From the NCBI RefSeq assembly GCF_003367235.1, contig NZ_QRGP01000003.1, positions 248,001 through 312,000 of the forward strand: a DNA stretch of 64,000 bases, written 5' to 3'. Shown here one piece after another: positions 34,078 through 42,888 of this stretch (position 1 is its first letter; each line of letters starts with the position of its first letter). The notes under the pieces were generated by a model. The model was not told where the DNA came from, made no database searches, and saw only the letters and a program-made list of their open reading frames with translations. Both the position numbers and the translations under genes were made by a program. Source of the stretch: Sphingorhabdus pulchriflava (GTDB lineage Bacteria; Pseudomonadota; Alphaproteobacteria; Sphingomonadales; Sphingomonadaceae).

Positions 34078-34569
34078 ATGATCAAATGTTTCATCAAAAA
34101 CGAAAAAGGTGCTGCTGCAGCAGAAATGGCGCTTGTTACGCCGTTGCTGATGATTTTGATGTTTGGCTCATTCGAGCTGGGTAAATATTTCTGGGACAAC
34201 CACATTGTTGCAAAAGCCGTTCGCGACGGTGCCCGATTTGCCTCGCGCCAGAGTTTTGACAATTATAACTGCACCGGCACCACTGTGAGCGACACGGTAC
34301 GCGACAATACTCGGAACCTCACTCGTACGAACACAATTGATGGCACAGGAACGGTTCGCCTTTCCGGCTGGACCAATGCTATGATCACGGTCTCGCTACG
34401 TTGTGATACCTCCGGCACCTATGCCGCATTTTACAGCGGTATGGCCGGTGTGCCGATTGTTAGTGTTTCTGCCACTGTCCCGTACAGCTCATTGTTTGGC
34501 TCCTTGGGAATTGACACAGTGGGCCTCAACCTGATCGCCAATTCAGAAGCTCCGGTGATGGGAATATGA
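34078..34569 (+). CDS. tadE: TadE-like pseudopilin
   Basis: This 163-residue protein begins IKNEKGAAAAEMALVTPLLMILMFGSFE, the TadE pattern of a prepilin-peptidase site (Gly before A-A-A-A-E-M) and a hydrophobic helix. After processing by CpaA, it should form a minor pilin in the inner membrane with a beta-rich periplasmic domain (two Cys visible). It lies seven bases after tadG and overlaps the next TadE-like gene by four bases, so the two pseudopilins are probably made in equal amounts. Confidence 0.9.
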   Translation: MIKCFIKNEKGAAAAEMALVTPLLMILMFGSFELGKYFWDNHIVAKAVRDGARFASRQSFDNYNCTGTTVSDTVRDNTRNLTRTNTIDGTGTVRLSGWTNAMITVSLRCDTSGTYAAFYSGMAGVPIVSVSATVPYSSLFGSLGIDTVGLNLIANSEAPVMGI

Positions 34570-35192
34570 CGATGCGAATTGCCATCCGTCGCTTTCCAGC
34601 CTGCCAAAATGGGGCATCCGCAGCTGAATTTGCGTTGGTTCTGCCTATCCTGCTACTGTTCCTTTTCGGCATTATTGATATTGGTCGGCTGATGTGGACT
34701 CTAAACGGTGCCGAAAAGGCCACGCAAATGGGGGCTCGCGCTGCAATAGTATCCAATTATGTCCCTGGTGGCTTGGCCAGCAAAGATTATGGTGCGGATT
34801 TGGGACAGGGAGCGGCTATCCCATTGTCGCAATTCGGTGCCGCGCGATGTACTAAACCTTTGGGTACTGTGACGTGCAATTGCACAACGACGCCCTGTCC
34901 GACATTAACGCCGACGAACAGTGACACATTCAATGCAATTGTGACTCGCATGCGCTCCATCGCACCTGCGATTGCTGAAACGGATGTTCGCATAACCTAC
35001 ACAAATTCTGGCCTAGGCTACGCAGGCGACCCGAACGGGGCAGATGTTGCACCGCTGGTTACCGTCGATGCTGTTGGCATCGATTTCACACCGCTCTTAT
35101 TCCAGTTTTTTGGAGCATCCTTTAACCTGCCGACAATCAGCGCGACCTTAACCATGGAAGATGGTGAAGGCGCTGTTACTGAGTCGAACTAG
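34566..35192 (+). CDS. TadE/TadF-like pseudopilin
   Basis: The 208-residue protein carries the site NGASAAEFALVLPILLLFLFGIID (Gly followed by A-S-A-A-E-F), again a TadE-type prepilin motif. The following region WTLNGAEKATQMGARAAIVSNYVPGG and a Cys-containing loop (CNCTTTPC) suggest a longer periplasmic part than its neighbour. In Tad systems TadE and TadF are a pair needed for pilus formation, so this one most likely plays the TadF part. A second ATG two codons in (34572) is possible. Confidence 0.87.
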   Translation: MTMRIAIRRFPACQNGASAAEFALVLPILLLFLFGIIDIGRLMWTLNGAEKATQMGARAAIVSNYVPGGLASKDYGADLGQGAAIPLSQFGAARCTKPLGTVTCNCTTTPCPTLTPTNSDTFNAIVTRMRSIAPAIAETDVRITYTNSGLGYAGDPNGADVAPLVTVDAVGIDFTPLLFQFFGASFNLPTISATLTMEDGEGAVTESN

Positions 35193-35201
35193 GACACTAT
35201 C

Positions 35202-36395
35202 ATGGGCGTTTCTGAATATATCAATTTTACCTCGGAGGAGTGGGTTTTGGACCTGAAGTCGCGTTCCGTTTTGCTGGTCCTTTCCGAAGCCGAGATGACG
35301 AGCGCCCATTTTGAAGATGTTGCAATCGGTCAGGCGCAGGTGTTGCTGGCAACGATGGCACCCGATGCTTCGGTGGATGCGGGGCAGTTGGATGCAGCTT
35401 CGATCCTGATCCTCGAAATCCGGCCTGATATGCCTGCCTCGCTCGAACGGTTGCGGAATGTGCGCGCGTCGCATCCCAACCTGCCTATCATCGCTGCGAT
35501 CCGCGATGCGAACGTTTCGCTGGTGCGCATGTTGCTGAAACAGGGTGTGCGCGATGTGGTCGCCTTACCGTTGGTGCACTCCGAATTGGCATCGATCATC
35601 GCCGAAATCTGCGATGATCTGGATGCGCATAAGGCCGCGGAGGTCGAACAGGGGCAGCTTGTGTCTGTGCTGAAAAGCATAGGTGGTGTTGGCGCCACAA
35701 CCATTGCGACGCATCTCGCCGGCGAACTTGCGGCGCGCAGCACTGGAAAAGGCGTATGCCTGATAGATCTTGACCTGCAATTTGGCGATGCCGGAGCCTA
35801 TATGGGTCTGTCCTCGCAATTGTCGATTGCCGATCTGGTCGCGGCAGGCGCACGGATTGACCGTGAATTGCTGCGCTCGGTAGTTTCGAAGACCGAAAAT
35901 GGCCTGCACGTCATTCCAGCGCCAATGGATATCATGCCGCTGGAATCGGTCAGTGCCGACCAGATGCTGCGAATTATCGAGCTGGCACGCGAGGAATTTG
36001 ACCATGTCATCCTCGATCTGCCGACCAACTGGACCAACTGGACTTTGTCTTTGGTGGCGCTGTCGGATGTTGTATTTCTGGTAGCCGAGCTTTCTGTCGC
36101 CAGCCTGCGGCAGGCCAAGCGGCAACTGCAACTGCTCGTCAGTCAGGGTATCAGCGGTCAAAAAATTCACGTTGTCGCCAACCGTGTTGAAAAACGCATG
36201 TTCCGCACGATCAATCTCGATGATGCCGCGCACGCGCTGGGCCACTCGATCGAATATAGCATCCACAATGACTATCCGCTGGTGCGGGCGGCGCATGACC
36301 AAGGTGTGTTGATCAATGCCATCCGCGCGCGCAGCAAAATCGGTACCGATATCGCCGAAATGCTGCCGCTGCTCAGCCAAAGCGCGAGTGATTGA
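35202..36395 (+). CDS. cpaE: Pilus assembly ATPase-like protein CpaE (TadZ)
   Basis: The protein has a receiver-like N-terminal domain (about residues 20-140) and a MinD/ParA-like domain with a deviant Walker A, GGVGATTIA (residues about 161-169), which lacks the usual signature lysine, as in TadZ/CpaE. DLDLQFGDAGAYMGL and LPTNWTNWTLSLVALSDVVFLV follow. It places the pilus machinery at the cell pole in Caulobacter. ATG at 35202 has a modest AGGA site; an in-frame TTG at 35247 has a much stronger GGAGGAG six bases before it, so the true start may be 15 residues later. Confidence 0.92.
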   Translation: MGVSEYINFTSEEWVLDLKSRSVLLVLSEAEMTSAHFEDVAIGQAQVLLATMAPDASVDAGQLDAASILILEIRPDMPASLERLRNVRASHPNLPIIAAIRDANVSLVRMLLKQGVRDVVALPLVHSELASIIAEICDDLDAHKAAEVEQGQLVSVLKSIGGVGATTIATHLAGELAARSTGKGVCLIDLDLQFGDAGAYMGLSSQLSIADLVAAGARIDRELLRSVVSKTENGLHVIPAPMDIMPLESVSADQMLRIIELAREEFDHVILDLPTNWTNWTLSLVALSDVVFLVAELSVASLRQAKRQLQLLVSQGISGQKIHVVANRVEKRMFRTINLDDAAHALGHSIEYSIHNDYPLVRAAHDQGVLINAIRARSKIGTDIAEMLPLLSQSASD

Positions 36396-36397
36396 CT

Positions 36398-37759
36398 ATG
36401 TGGCAAATACGCAAAGCAGACGCCTTTGATGCAAATGCTGTTTCATCAGAGACGGCGAAAAAGACCATTGATCCGCATTCGGGCGACACCGATTATATCG
36501 ATCTGAAGGTCGAGCTTCACCGTCGCCTGATCGATCTCATCAACCTGTCCGCGCTGGAAACGATGACCCGGCCGCAGATCGAGACCGAAATCGGCGAGCT
36601 GGTGCATGAACAGCTGGCGCAGCAAAAGCATGCGCTCAACCATGACGAGCGCAAACAGCTGGTTGCTGACATATTGGACGAGCTGTTGGGCCTGGGCCCC
36701 TTGGAGCCATTGCTTCAAGACAACAGCATCACCGACATTCTGGTCAACTCAGCTGAAGTCGTATTTGTCGAACGCAAGGGCGTGCTCGAGCGTGTCGAAA
36801 CGCGCTTCAAGGACGAAAAGCATCTATTGCGTATCATCCAGAAAATTGTGAGCGCGGTCGGTCGACGGATTGATGAATCCTCGCCCTTTGTCGATGCGCG
36901 CCTGCCCGATGGTTCGCGTGTCAACGCTATCGTCCCTCCGCTTGCGGTCGATGGGTCGCTGCTTTCGATTCGTAAGTTCGCCAAAATTCCGATCAATATG
37001 GAAAAGCTCAGCGAGTTGGGCAGTGTGCCTGCGCAGATTGCCGAAGTGTTGAAAGGCATCGTCAAGGCGCGACGCAATGTGCTGATCTCTGGCGGCACAG
37101 GCTCGGGCAAGACGACTTTGCTCAACGCCATGTCGGCTTTTATCGACGAGCGCGAACGTATCGTTACCATCGAAGATTCCGCCGAACTTCAGTTGCAGCA
37201 AAGCCATGTCGCCCGGCTCGAAACCCGCCCTCCCAATATCGAGGGCAAAGGCGAGGTGACACAGCGCGACCTGGTGAAGAATGCGCTGCGTATGCGCCCT
37301 GACCGCATCATCGTCGGCGAAGTCCGTGCCGGAGAGGCGTTCGACATGCTTCAGGCAATGAATACCGGCCATGACGGATCAATGACGACCGTCCACGCCA
37401 ACACCCCGCGCGATGCCCTGTCGCGTATTGAACAGATGATCGGGATGAGTGGCATCGACATTTCGGCCCGTTCGGCGCGTGCTCAGATTGCCTCGGCTCT
37501 GAATGTGGTAATCCAGATTGGGCGCTTGTCCGATGGTCGCCGCCGTTTGCTGAGTGTGTCCGAAATTGTCGGCATGGAAGGCGAAACAATCACCATGCAG
37601 GAAATCTTCCGCTTCCGCATGCAAGGCCGCGATGAAAACAACATGGTCATCGGCCATTTCGAAGCAACGGGCATCCGGCCGAAATTGCTTGACGAGCTTG
37701 CCGCCCACGGCGTGTCGCTGAATTCTGACCTGTTCCGTCCTGACAAGAGGATCGAATAG
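36398..37759 (+). CDS. cpaF: Pilus assembly secretion ATPase CpaF (TadA)
   Basis: This is the 453-residue hexameric ATPase that powers both extension and retraction of Tad pili. An N-terminal all-alpha region (residues 25-110) precedes the N2 domain ([20 protein letters not shown]). The Walker [12 protein letters not shown] lies near 232-242, the Asp and His boxes are present, and [43 protein letters not shown] supplies Walker B and the catalytic Glu and His. The start at ATG 36398 overlaps nothing, but the cpaE stop is two bases upstream. The last base of its stop codon is the first base of tadB. Confidence 0.95.
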   Translation: MWQIRKADAFDANAVSSETAKKTIDPHSGDTDYIDLKVELHRRLIDLINLSALETMTRPQIETEIGELVHEQLAQQKHALNHDERKQLVADILDELLGLGPLEPLLQDNSITDILVNSAEVVFVERKGVLERVETRFKDEKHLLRIIQKIVSAVGRRIDESSPFVDARLPDGSRVNAIVPPLAVDGSLLSIRKFAKIPINMEKLSELGSVPAQIAEVLKGIVKARRNVLISGGTGSGKTTLLNAMSAFIDERERIVTIEDSAELQLQQSHVARLETRPPNIEGKGEVTQRDLVKNALRMRPDRIIVGEVRAGEAFDMLQAMNTGHDGSMTTVHANTPRDALSRIEQMIGMSGIDISARSARAQIASALNVVIQIGRLSDGRRRLLSVSEIVGMEGETITMQEIFRFRMQGRDENNMVIGHFEATGIRPKLLDELAAHGVSLNSDLFRPDKRIE

Positions 37760-38760
37760 TGGATCCTGTCGTCCTTCGGGTGCTGGCGTTGATTGTCATC
37801 TTCGCCGCCGTTTTTCTGGTTTCCGAACGTGTGCTTGCAATGTCGCGGCAAAGGCACAAAGGGTCGCGCGCGATCAACAAGCGCCTCAAGATGATCGAGG
37901 GCGGACTGGATCGCGAGATTGTGACGTCCCGCCTGCGCAAGTCTGCGCCAAACAGCTTTGCCGATATGTCTGGTCTGATTGGTCGGGCCGGGCGTGCGGT
38001 CGAACGGTCGGTGATTGCATCGGGTATCCCGTTACCGCCGCATCAGATCATTTTGGGTATGATGATTGCCACTACCGCTGCAATCGGGCTAATCCTGCTC
38101 GGCGCGGGACTTGTCGGTTATTCTATCGGATTTGGCACCATTCAGCTCGCCATTGCGCTCGGGCTGTGTTTCGGCACTGGCATTCCCTTGATTGTGCTCT
38201 CTCACATGGCTTCGAAGCGCATGAAACGCATGCAGGAGCAGTTTCCTGTTGCGCTCGACATTTTCGTCCGCGGCCTTCGGTCCGGACACCCGATTTCGTC
38301 GGCACTCGACCTGTTGACCAAAGAGATGGAAGACCCGCTAGGAACCGAATTTGGCTTGGTCGTAGATGAAGTAGCTTATGGTGCGGACTTGCGTGATGCG
38401 TTGCAGAATATGGCGGATCGCTGGGGCATTGATGATATCCAGATGTTTGTCGTCTCGCTGTCGGTGCAAAATGAAACCGGGGGAAATCTCGCGGAGATAC
38501 TCTCGAATCTCTCTGGCGTTATTCGCGAACGGCATAGCATGTACATGAAGGTACGTGCGCTAAGTTCCGAAGGCCGGATGACGGCGCTGATCCTGACAGC
38601 TTTGCCCATTTTGGCATTCAGTGCGCTGTTTTTGACCAATCCGGCCTTTTACATGGATGTCGCGCAGGACCCGATCTTCCCCATCGGCTTTATAGGTCTG
38701 ATCGTATTGTACCTCATCGGATTTGTTACAATCCGCCGCATGATTGACTTGAAAGTTTAA
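37759..38760 (+). CDS. tadB: Tad pilus inner-membrane platform protein TadB
   Basis: The 333-residue protein is a T2SSF-type platform protein. It has two N-terminal membrane segments (residues 6-23 and 95-140), the cytosolic T2SSF helix bundle (MQEQFPVALDIFVRGLRSGHPISSALDLLTKEMEDPLGTEF) and two C-terminal membrane segments. It pairs with TadC and receives force from CpaF. The GTG start shares a base with the CpaF stop TAG (TAGTG), which couples translation of the two. The length matches TadB proteins. Confidence 0.93.
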   Translation: MDPVVLRVLALIVIFAAVFLVSERVLAMSRQRHKGSRAINKRLKMIEGGLDREIVTSRLRKSAPNSFADMSGLIGRAGRAVERSVIASGIPLPPHQIILGMMIATTAAIGLILLGAGLVGYSIGFGTIQLAIALGLCFGTGIPLIVLSHMASKRMKRMQEQFPVALDIFVRGLRSGHPISSALDLLTKEMEDPLGTEFGLVVDEVAYGADLRDALQNMADRWGIDDIQMFVVSLSVQNETGGNLAEILSNLSGVIRERHSMYMKVRALSSEGRMTALILTALPILAFSALFLTNPAFYMDVAQDPIFPIGFIGLIVLYLIGFVTIRRMIDLKV

Positions 38761-38761
38761 G

Positions 38762-39739
38762 ATGCTGGCCAATTTCGCCCTTTCGACAACGATGCGCATC
38801 TCGCTGCTCGTACTCATCTTCCTGTTAGTCATCGTGCTGGTCATGCTGGCGTCGAACTATTTGCTCAATCGGTCTGCCATTCGCGGACGACTCGAAGAAC
38901 TGGGATCTGGTGCGGTTGGCTCTAAAGAAGGTGCCAGTTTGCGCCGCGACAGAATTTCGCACGGCTGGGCCCGGCTGACGGACCGCATCGAAAAAGCGGG
39001 CATTTCGCTGGTTGACACACAAGGCGATCAATTGCGGGCCAAGCTGATGGCGGCCGGATTTAACTCACCGGCTGCACCCAAGTTGTTCACCCTTATCCGT
39101 TTGATCACACTGTTTTTCTTCCCCGGGCTGCTACTGGCCTATGCGCTGTTCAGCGGCACCGAAGTCTCGCCGATGAAGCTGTACATCTTCGGTGTGCTGC
39201 TGGCGATTTTCGGTTTGTACTTCCCCAACCTGTTTATCACGGCAAAGGCGGATCGTCGACGTGAGGAAGTCGTCAACGGCTTCCCTGACTGCCTTGATTT
39301 GATGCTGGTCTGCGTAGAGGCGGGCTTGGGCATGGAGGCGGCTTTTGACCGGGTCGGTCGGGAAATGGTGCATTCGCATCCACTGGTGGCCGAATTGCTC
39401 TCCACCGTGACACTTGAATTGCGCGCCGGTGCTTCACGCGAACAGGCGTTGCGCAAGATGGCCGACCGTTCGCAGGTCGACGAAATCAAATCTTTTGCAA
39501 CGCTTCTGATCCAGTCGGACAAGCTGGGTTCCAGCGTTGGTGATACGCTACGTGTCTATGCCAATGAGATGCGCGAAAAACGTCGGATGCGGGCTGAAGA
39601 GAAGGCACACCGCCTGCCCGTTCTGCTGTCTATTCCGCTTGTCGCCTGCATGCTGCCGGTAATGATCGGGGTCTTGATGTTGCCCGCTGTAATACGAGTG
39701 ATACGCCAAATTGCGCCCGCTTTGGCTGGAGGAGGATGA
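38762..39739 (+). CDS. tadC: Tad pilus inner-membrane platform protein TadC
   Basis: This 325-residue companion of TadB has an N-terminal membrane helix (residues 13-32), a pair of segments near 105-160 and the T2SSF bundle EEVVNGFPDCLDLMLVCVEAGLGMEAAFDRVGREM, then HRLPVLLSIPLVACMLPVMIGVLMLPAVIRVIRQIAPAL at the end. It starts one base after the tadB stop. Together the two form the platform into which the pilin subunits move. The end overlaps the tadD region, where GGAGGAGG inside the last codons serves as the ribosome site for tadD. Confidence 0.93.
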   Translation: MLANFALSTTMRISLLVLIFLLVIVLVMLASNYLLNRSAIRGRLEELGSGAVGSKEGASLRRDRISHGWARLTDRIEKAGISLVDTQGDQLRAKLMAAGFNSPAAPKLFTLIRLITLFFFPGLLLAYALFSGTEVSPMKLYIFGVLLAIFGLYFPNLFITAKADRRREEVVNGFPDCLDLMLVCVEAGLGMEAAFDRVGREMVHSHPLVAELLSTVTLELRAGASREQALRKMADRSQVDEIKSFATLLIQSDKLGSSVGDTLRVYANEMREKRRMRAEEKAHRLPVLLSIPLVACMLPVMIGVLMLPAVIRVIRQIAPALAGGG

Positions 39740-39741
39740 CG

Positions 39742-40872
39742 ATGAAACGCACAGAAATGATGCTGACGATAGGGCTGTCGAGCATTGTCGCAGGTTGCTC
39801 GGCTTTTCAGCCGCAAGCTGAACTCAACATCCGAGCCGTCGATAGCCAGCAGCTGACCGGTGATGCAACCAATCCGCTCGCCGAGGGGCGAGCCAAGCTG
39901 GCTTTCGGCCAAAATGGTTTAGCGATTTCGGCGTTCAGAGCTGCGCTGAGGGAGCAACCTGAAAATGCGGAAGCATATAACGGGCTTGGCATTGCCTATG
40001 ACCGTATCGGGCGTAAGGATCTGGCTCAGCGCTATTTCGAGCTCGCGGTTGCTGGCGCGCCCGACAACGCAAAGTTCAACGGCAATCTCGCACGCTTTTT
40101 CGAGAGTTCGGGGCGCCCGCACATGGCACAAGGTCTTTCGACGCCCGGGATTGCCGCAATGCGTGAACCTCAGCTAAACGTTGCACCCCAAACATCCGGA
40201 GCCTTGGAGTCCAAGCCTGCGCTGTTGCAGGCGGTGAACGAAGCGGATACTGGCACTGTCCTGCCAGCAACTATCGCGGTTCCGGCATTGGCCGAAGTGA
40301 CATCGGCGCTCGATTTGGATGCAAAAGCTGAACAGCCGAAGCGGATTGAGGCAGTGACGGTACAGGATCGCCCCATAGCATCGCAACTGGCCATCCATCG
40401 TCCGGCAAGTCCGGTTGTCATCCGCGCAGCTTCGATTGATCCGGCCTCATTGCCTGCGCAGTCGCGAAACCAGCGGCCTCTCGACGAGCCAATGCCGTTC
40501 GATGTACCGCGGCAACCAGTTGCGCCGGCGCAGCATGAAGGCTTGCGTTTGGAACGGGTGTCGTTGGGTGAAGTCCGCCTGGTCACGCGCCCAACCAATC
40601 CGGAACCGAAGCGCAAGCTTGCCAATGATTTTGAGGGATTTGGTGCCAGGCTTGCATCCTGGTTACCTGGCGAGATCGCCAAGGAACAAGACGCACCTGT
40701 CACGCAGATGCGCAAAGGACCGGCATTGAAAAACGCTGTGGCGGTGGCCGCAATTGAACTCGCTGTGGCGGACGCCGAGATCATCCCCCAATCTACAACG
40801 AAGCGGGACGGCTTCGTTTATGCTTTCTTTGACGACGACACGATCGTGCACACATCTTTGGCGGCGCTGTGA
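39742..40872 (+). CDS. tadD: TPR-containing lipoprotein TadD
   Basis: The 376-residue protein begins with a lipoprotein signal and lipobox SIVAGC, then holds tetratricopeptide repeats (about residues 50-125, with NAEAYNGLGIAYDRIGRKDLAQRYFELA), and has a long low-complexity C-terminal half. TadD-type lipoproteins assist secretin assembly. The start is placed at 39742 because GGAGGAGG ends six bases before it; the ATG at 39736 has no spacing to that site. Its stop overlaps the GTG of the next TPR gene. The C-terminal half has no recognised domain. Confidence 0.88.
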   Translation: MKRTEMMLTIGLSSIVAGCSAFQPQAELNIRAVDSQQLTGDATNPLAEGRAKLAFGQNGLAISAFRAALREQPENAEAYNGLGIAYDRIGRKDLAQRYFELAVAGAPDNAKFNGNLARFFESSGRPHMAQGLSTPGIAAMREPQLNVAPQTSGALESKPALLQAVNEADTGTVLPATIAVPALAEVTSALDLDAKAEQPKRIEAVTVQDRPIASQLAIHRPASPVVIRAASIDPASLPAQSRNQRPLDEPMPFDVPRQPVAPAQHEGLRLERVSLGEVRLVTRPTNPEPKRKLANDFEGFGARLASWLPGEIAKEQDAPVTQMRKGPALKNAVAVAAIELAVADAEIIPQSTTKRDGFVYAFFDDDTIVHTSLAAL

Positions 40873-41732
40873 CAGCGATTGGCTGGCGGTCGATTGTTGC
40901 CGCCCTGTCGCTGTTTTTCAGCGCGGGTGTAGCGTTTGCCGAAACCCAGCCGTCGAAATTGGGTGCCGAAGAGAGCGAAGGCCAATTGCTGCTGATCGAG
41001 CAGGCATTGGAGGCAGGTCGTTTGGTTCAGACTGAAGCGATGTTGCGCTGGGCCGAGCCCCGACTGGTTGAGGGGTATCGCAACCGCTTCAACCTGCTGT
41101 TGGCCGAATATTTCCTCGCTCGAGAAGATGTGGTTTTGGCGGAAAAGGCGATCAATTCGGTCGATGGCAGCTTGGCCGACAGTTGTCGGTTTACAGGAAT
41201 ATGGGGCTGGATATCCTATCAGAAGCAGGACTGGAATCGCGCTATCGCAATGCTGGCCAGTGCCGTTGATCAATGCCCCGGCGATTCAGGGCGCTGGAAC
41301 CTGCTCGGGCAGGCATTGGCGCATAAGGGTGAATATGCGGCCAGCATCGAGGCCTTTGATGCAGCCCTGTCACTTCAGCCTGCGCAGGCGGCGGTGCTGA
41401 ACAACAGGGCGTTGGCATTGGCCTATTCCGGTGCGCTCGGTCGAGCCATAGCAGATCTATCGAAGGCGCTGGAAATTCAGCCGGACAATCGGACAGTCGC
41501 CGAGAATCTGGCGTTTCTCCGGGCAAATATGGGCCTCGCCGTCGTGCTCGGGCCCAATGATAACGGGACATATGATGCCCGTTCACTGACCAAGGCAGGG
41601 GAGGGTGCGCTTGCCGCCCATCGAACCGAAGCTGCCACATCCTATTTTGCTCAAGCAGTACTCGCCTCTGACCGCTTTGATGCGGAGCTTTGGCGGCGTG
41701 CCAACCCCCATCCTGAAAAAGAGGCTCAATGA
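40869..41732 (+). CDS. TPR protein in Tad pilus cluster
   Basis: This 287-residue exported protein has a signal peptide ending near AFA and several TPR-like repeats (VDQCPGDSGRWNLLGQALAHKGEYAASIEAFDAALSLQPAQAAVLNNRALALAYSGALGRAIADLSKALEIQP). It is probably a periplasmic adaptor for pilus assembly, and it differs from TadD in lacking a lipobox. The GTG start overlaps the tadD stop, and its stop overlaps the cpaA start, so it is expressed as part of the operon. Its precise partner is unknown. Confidence 0.8.
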   Translation: MTAIGWRSIVAALSLFFSAGVAFAETQPSKLGAEESEGQLLLIEQALEAGRLVQTEAMLRWAEPRLVEGYRNRFNLLLAEYFLAREDVVLAEKAINSVDGSLADSCRFTGIWGWISYQKQDWNRAIAMLASAVDQCPGDSGRWNLLGQALAHKGEYAASIEAFDAALSLQPAQAAVLNNRALALAYSGALGRAIADLSKALEIQPDNRTVAENLAFLRANMGLAVVLGPNDNGTYDARSLTKAGEGALAAHRTEAATSYFAQAVLASDRFDAELWRRANPHPEKEAQ

Positions 41733-42235
41733 TTGAACAACTATTTCCCGTTGCAGCAGCGGGCGCACTGGCCGCTGCGGCCTGGTCCGATTTTCGAACT
41801 TTCAGGATATCCAATATCTGGCCTTCGGTTTTGATCCTGTTCTTTGGCGGCTTTTGGCTTTTGGGTGCGGAAGTCTCCGACCCGCTTTCCCATCTTGCCC
41901 ATTTCGGCATCGCTCTTGTTGTCGGGATGGTGTTGTTTGCGCTGAAATGGATCGGTGGTGGCGACGCTAAATTATATGCCGCCGTGGCCTTGTGGTTTCC
42001 ACTTTCAAGCGGTCCCGCACTGGTTTTTGCAACGACCATGGCTGGCCTAGTCCTGGCGATATTCTATGTGTTGACCCGGCGTTGGGTAGCGAAGGAAAAG
42101 CGCAAAGATCGCCGCATCGCTTATGGTGTCGCCATCGCTTTCGGCGCGGTCCTGTGCTGGTTGCTATATCCAACGGCTGCGCCAAAGCCGATGGACGTCA
42201 ACGAAATGGGTTATGGGACATTCAAACTCGATTAG
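41729..42235 (+). CDS. cpaA: Prepilin peptidase CpaA (A24 family)
   Basis: This 168-residue A24B aspartic peptidase processes Flp and the TadE-type pseudopilins. The two catalytic aspartates are D21 in AAWSDFRTFRIS and D79 in GGGDAK, in the expected spacing for TadV/CpaA proteins that lack the N-terminal methylase domain. Four to five hydrophobic segments are present. It is the last gene of the pilus operon. Its last four bases overlap the convergent response regulator gene, and no terminator is visible between them. Confidence 0.92.
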   Translation: MIEQLFPVAAAGALAAAAWSDFRTFRISNIWPSVLILFFGGFWLLGAEVSDPLSHLAHFGIALVVGMVLFALKWIGGGDAKLYAAVALWFPLSSGPALVFATTMAGLVLAIFYVLTRRWVAKEKRKDRRIAYGVAIAFGAVLCWLLYPTAAPKPMDVNEMGYGTFKLD

Positions 42236-42888
42236 TGGGCTTTGCCAGAATTGTCCCCTGTTTGACGCATACCGCCGCGATGCACGATCAATTCGGATCG
42301 TGATGCAACGCCCAGTTTCCGGAATATGCTGTTAAGATGGATTTTAACAGTTCCTTCGGCGAGATTGCAACGCTGCGCGATATCGCGATTGCGCAGCCCC
42401 ATGCACACCAGATCGACAATTTCCAGCTCACGCTTTGTCAGCAGGTCGTCTGATCGGACCGTGCGCGTGGGTCGATCAATGGAGTGGCGTAATGCCACTT
42501 CGGTCACGTCGCTTTCGAACCACTTTCCCCCGCCGAGTACGACGCCCATGGCTTCAACAATCGTATCCGGATCGCTGTCTTTCAAAGCGATGCCTTTGAT
42601 ACCGAGCCTCATGGCCTCAATGGTCTGATCGGGATCGATGTGCACCGTCAAGAACATGGCGGGTACCATCGGATAATGCTGGCGCAAGTGACGCAGGACT
42701 TTCAGCCCGCCGCCATTGTGCATGGTTACATCGAGCATTGCGATATCCGGCCGCTCGACATCAATCTTTTCAATGGCCTCTTCAACCGACAATGCAGTGG
42801 TAATCGAATACTCACCGCTCTCCTCAACATATTGGCTGAAGCCGTGAAGGAAGAAGGGGTGATCGTCTACAATCAGGACATTATGCAT
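42232..42888 (-). CDS. NarL/LuxR-family response regulator
   Basis: The 218-residue protein has a receiver domain with acidic pocket D8-D9, phosphorylation site D53 in MLDVT and the switch lysine in ALKDSDP, then a LuxR-type DNA-binding domain (LLTKRELEIVDLVCMGLRNRDIAQRCNLAEGTVKIHLNSIFRKLGV). It overlaps the kinase gene by eight bases, so they form one transcription unit. Its target is not shown; the pilus operon ends against it and the giant adhesin promoter lies beyond the kinase gene, so it may control one or both. An autoregulatory role is also possible. Confidence 0.92.
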   Translation of the reverse strand: MHNVLIVDDHPFFLHGFSQYVEESGEYSITTALSVEEAIEKIDVERPDIAMLDVTMHNGGGLKVLRHLRQHYPMVPAMFLTVHIDPDQTIEAMRLGIKGIALKDSDPDTIVEAMGVVLGGGKWFESDVTEVALRHSIDRPTRTVRSDDLLTKRELEIVDLVCMGLRNRDIAQRCNLAEGTVKIHLNSIFRKLGVASRSELIVHRGGMRQTGDNSGKAH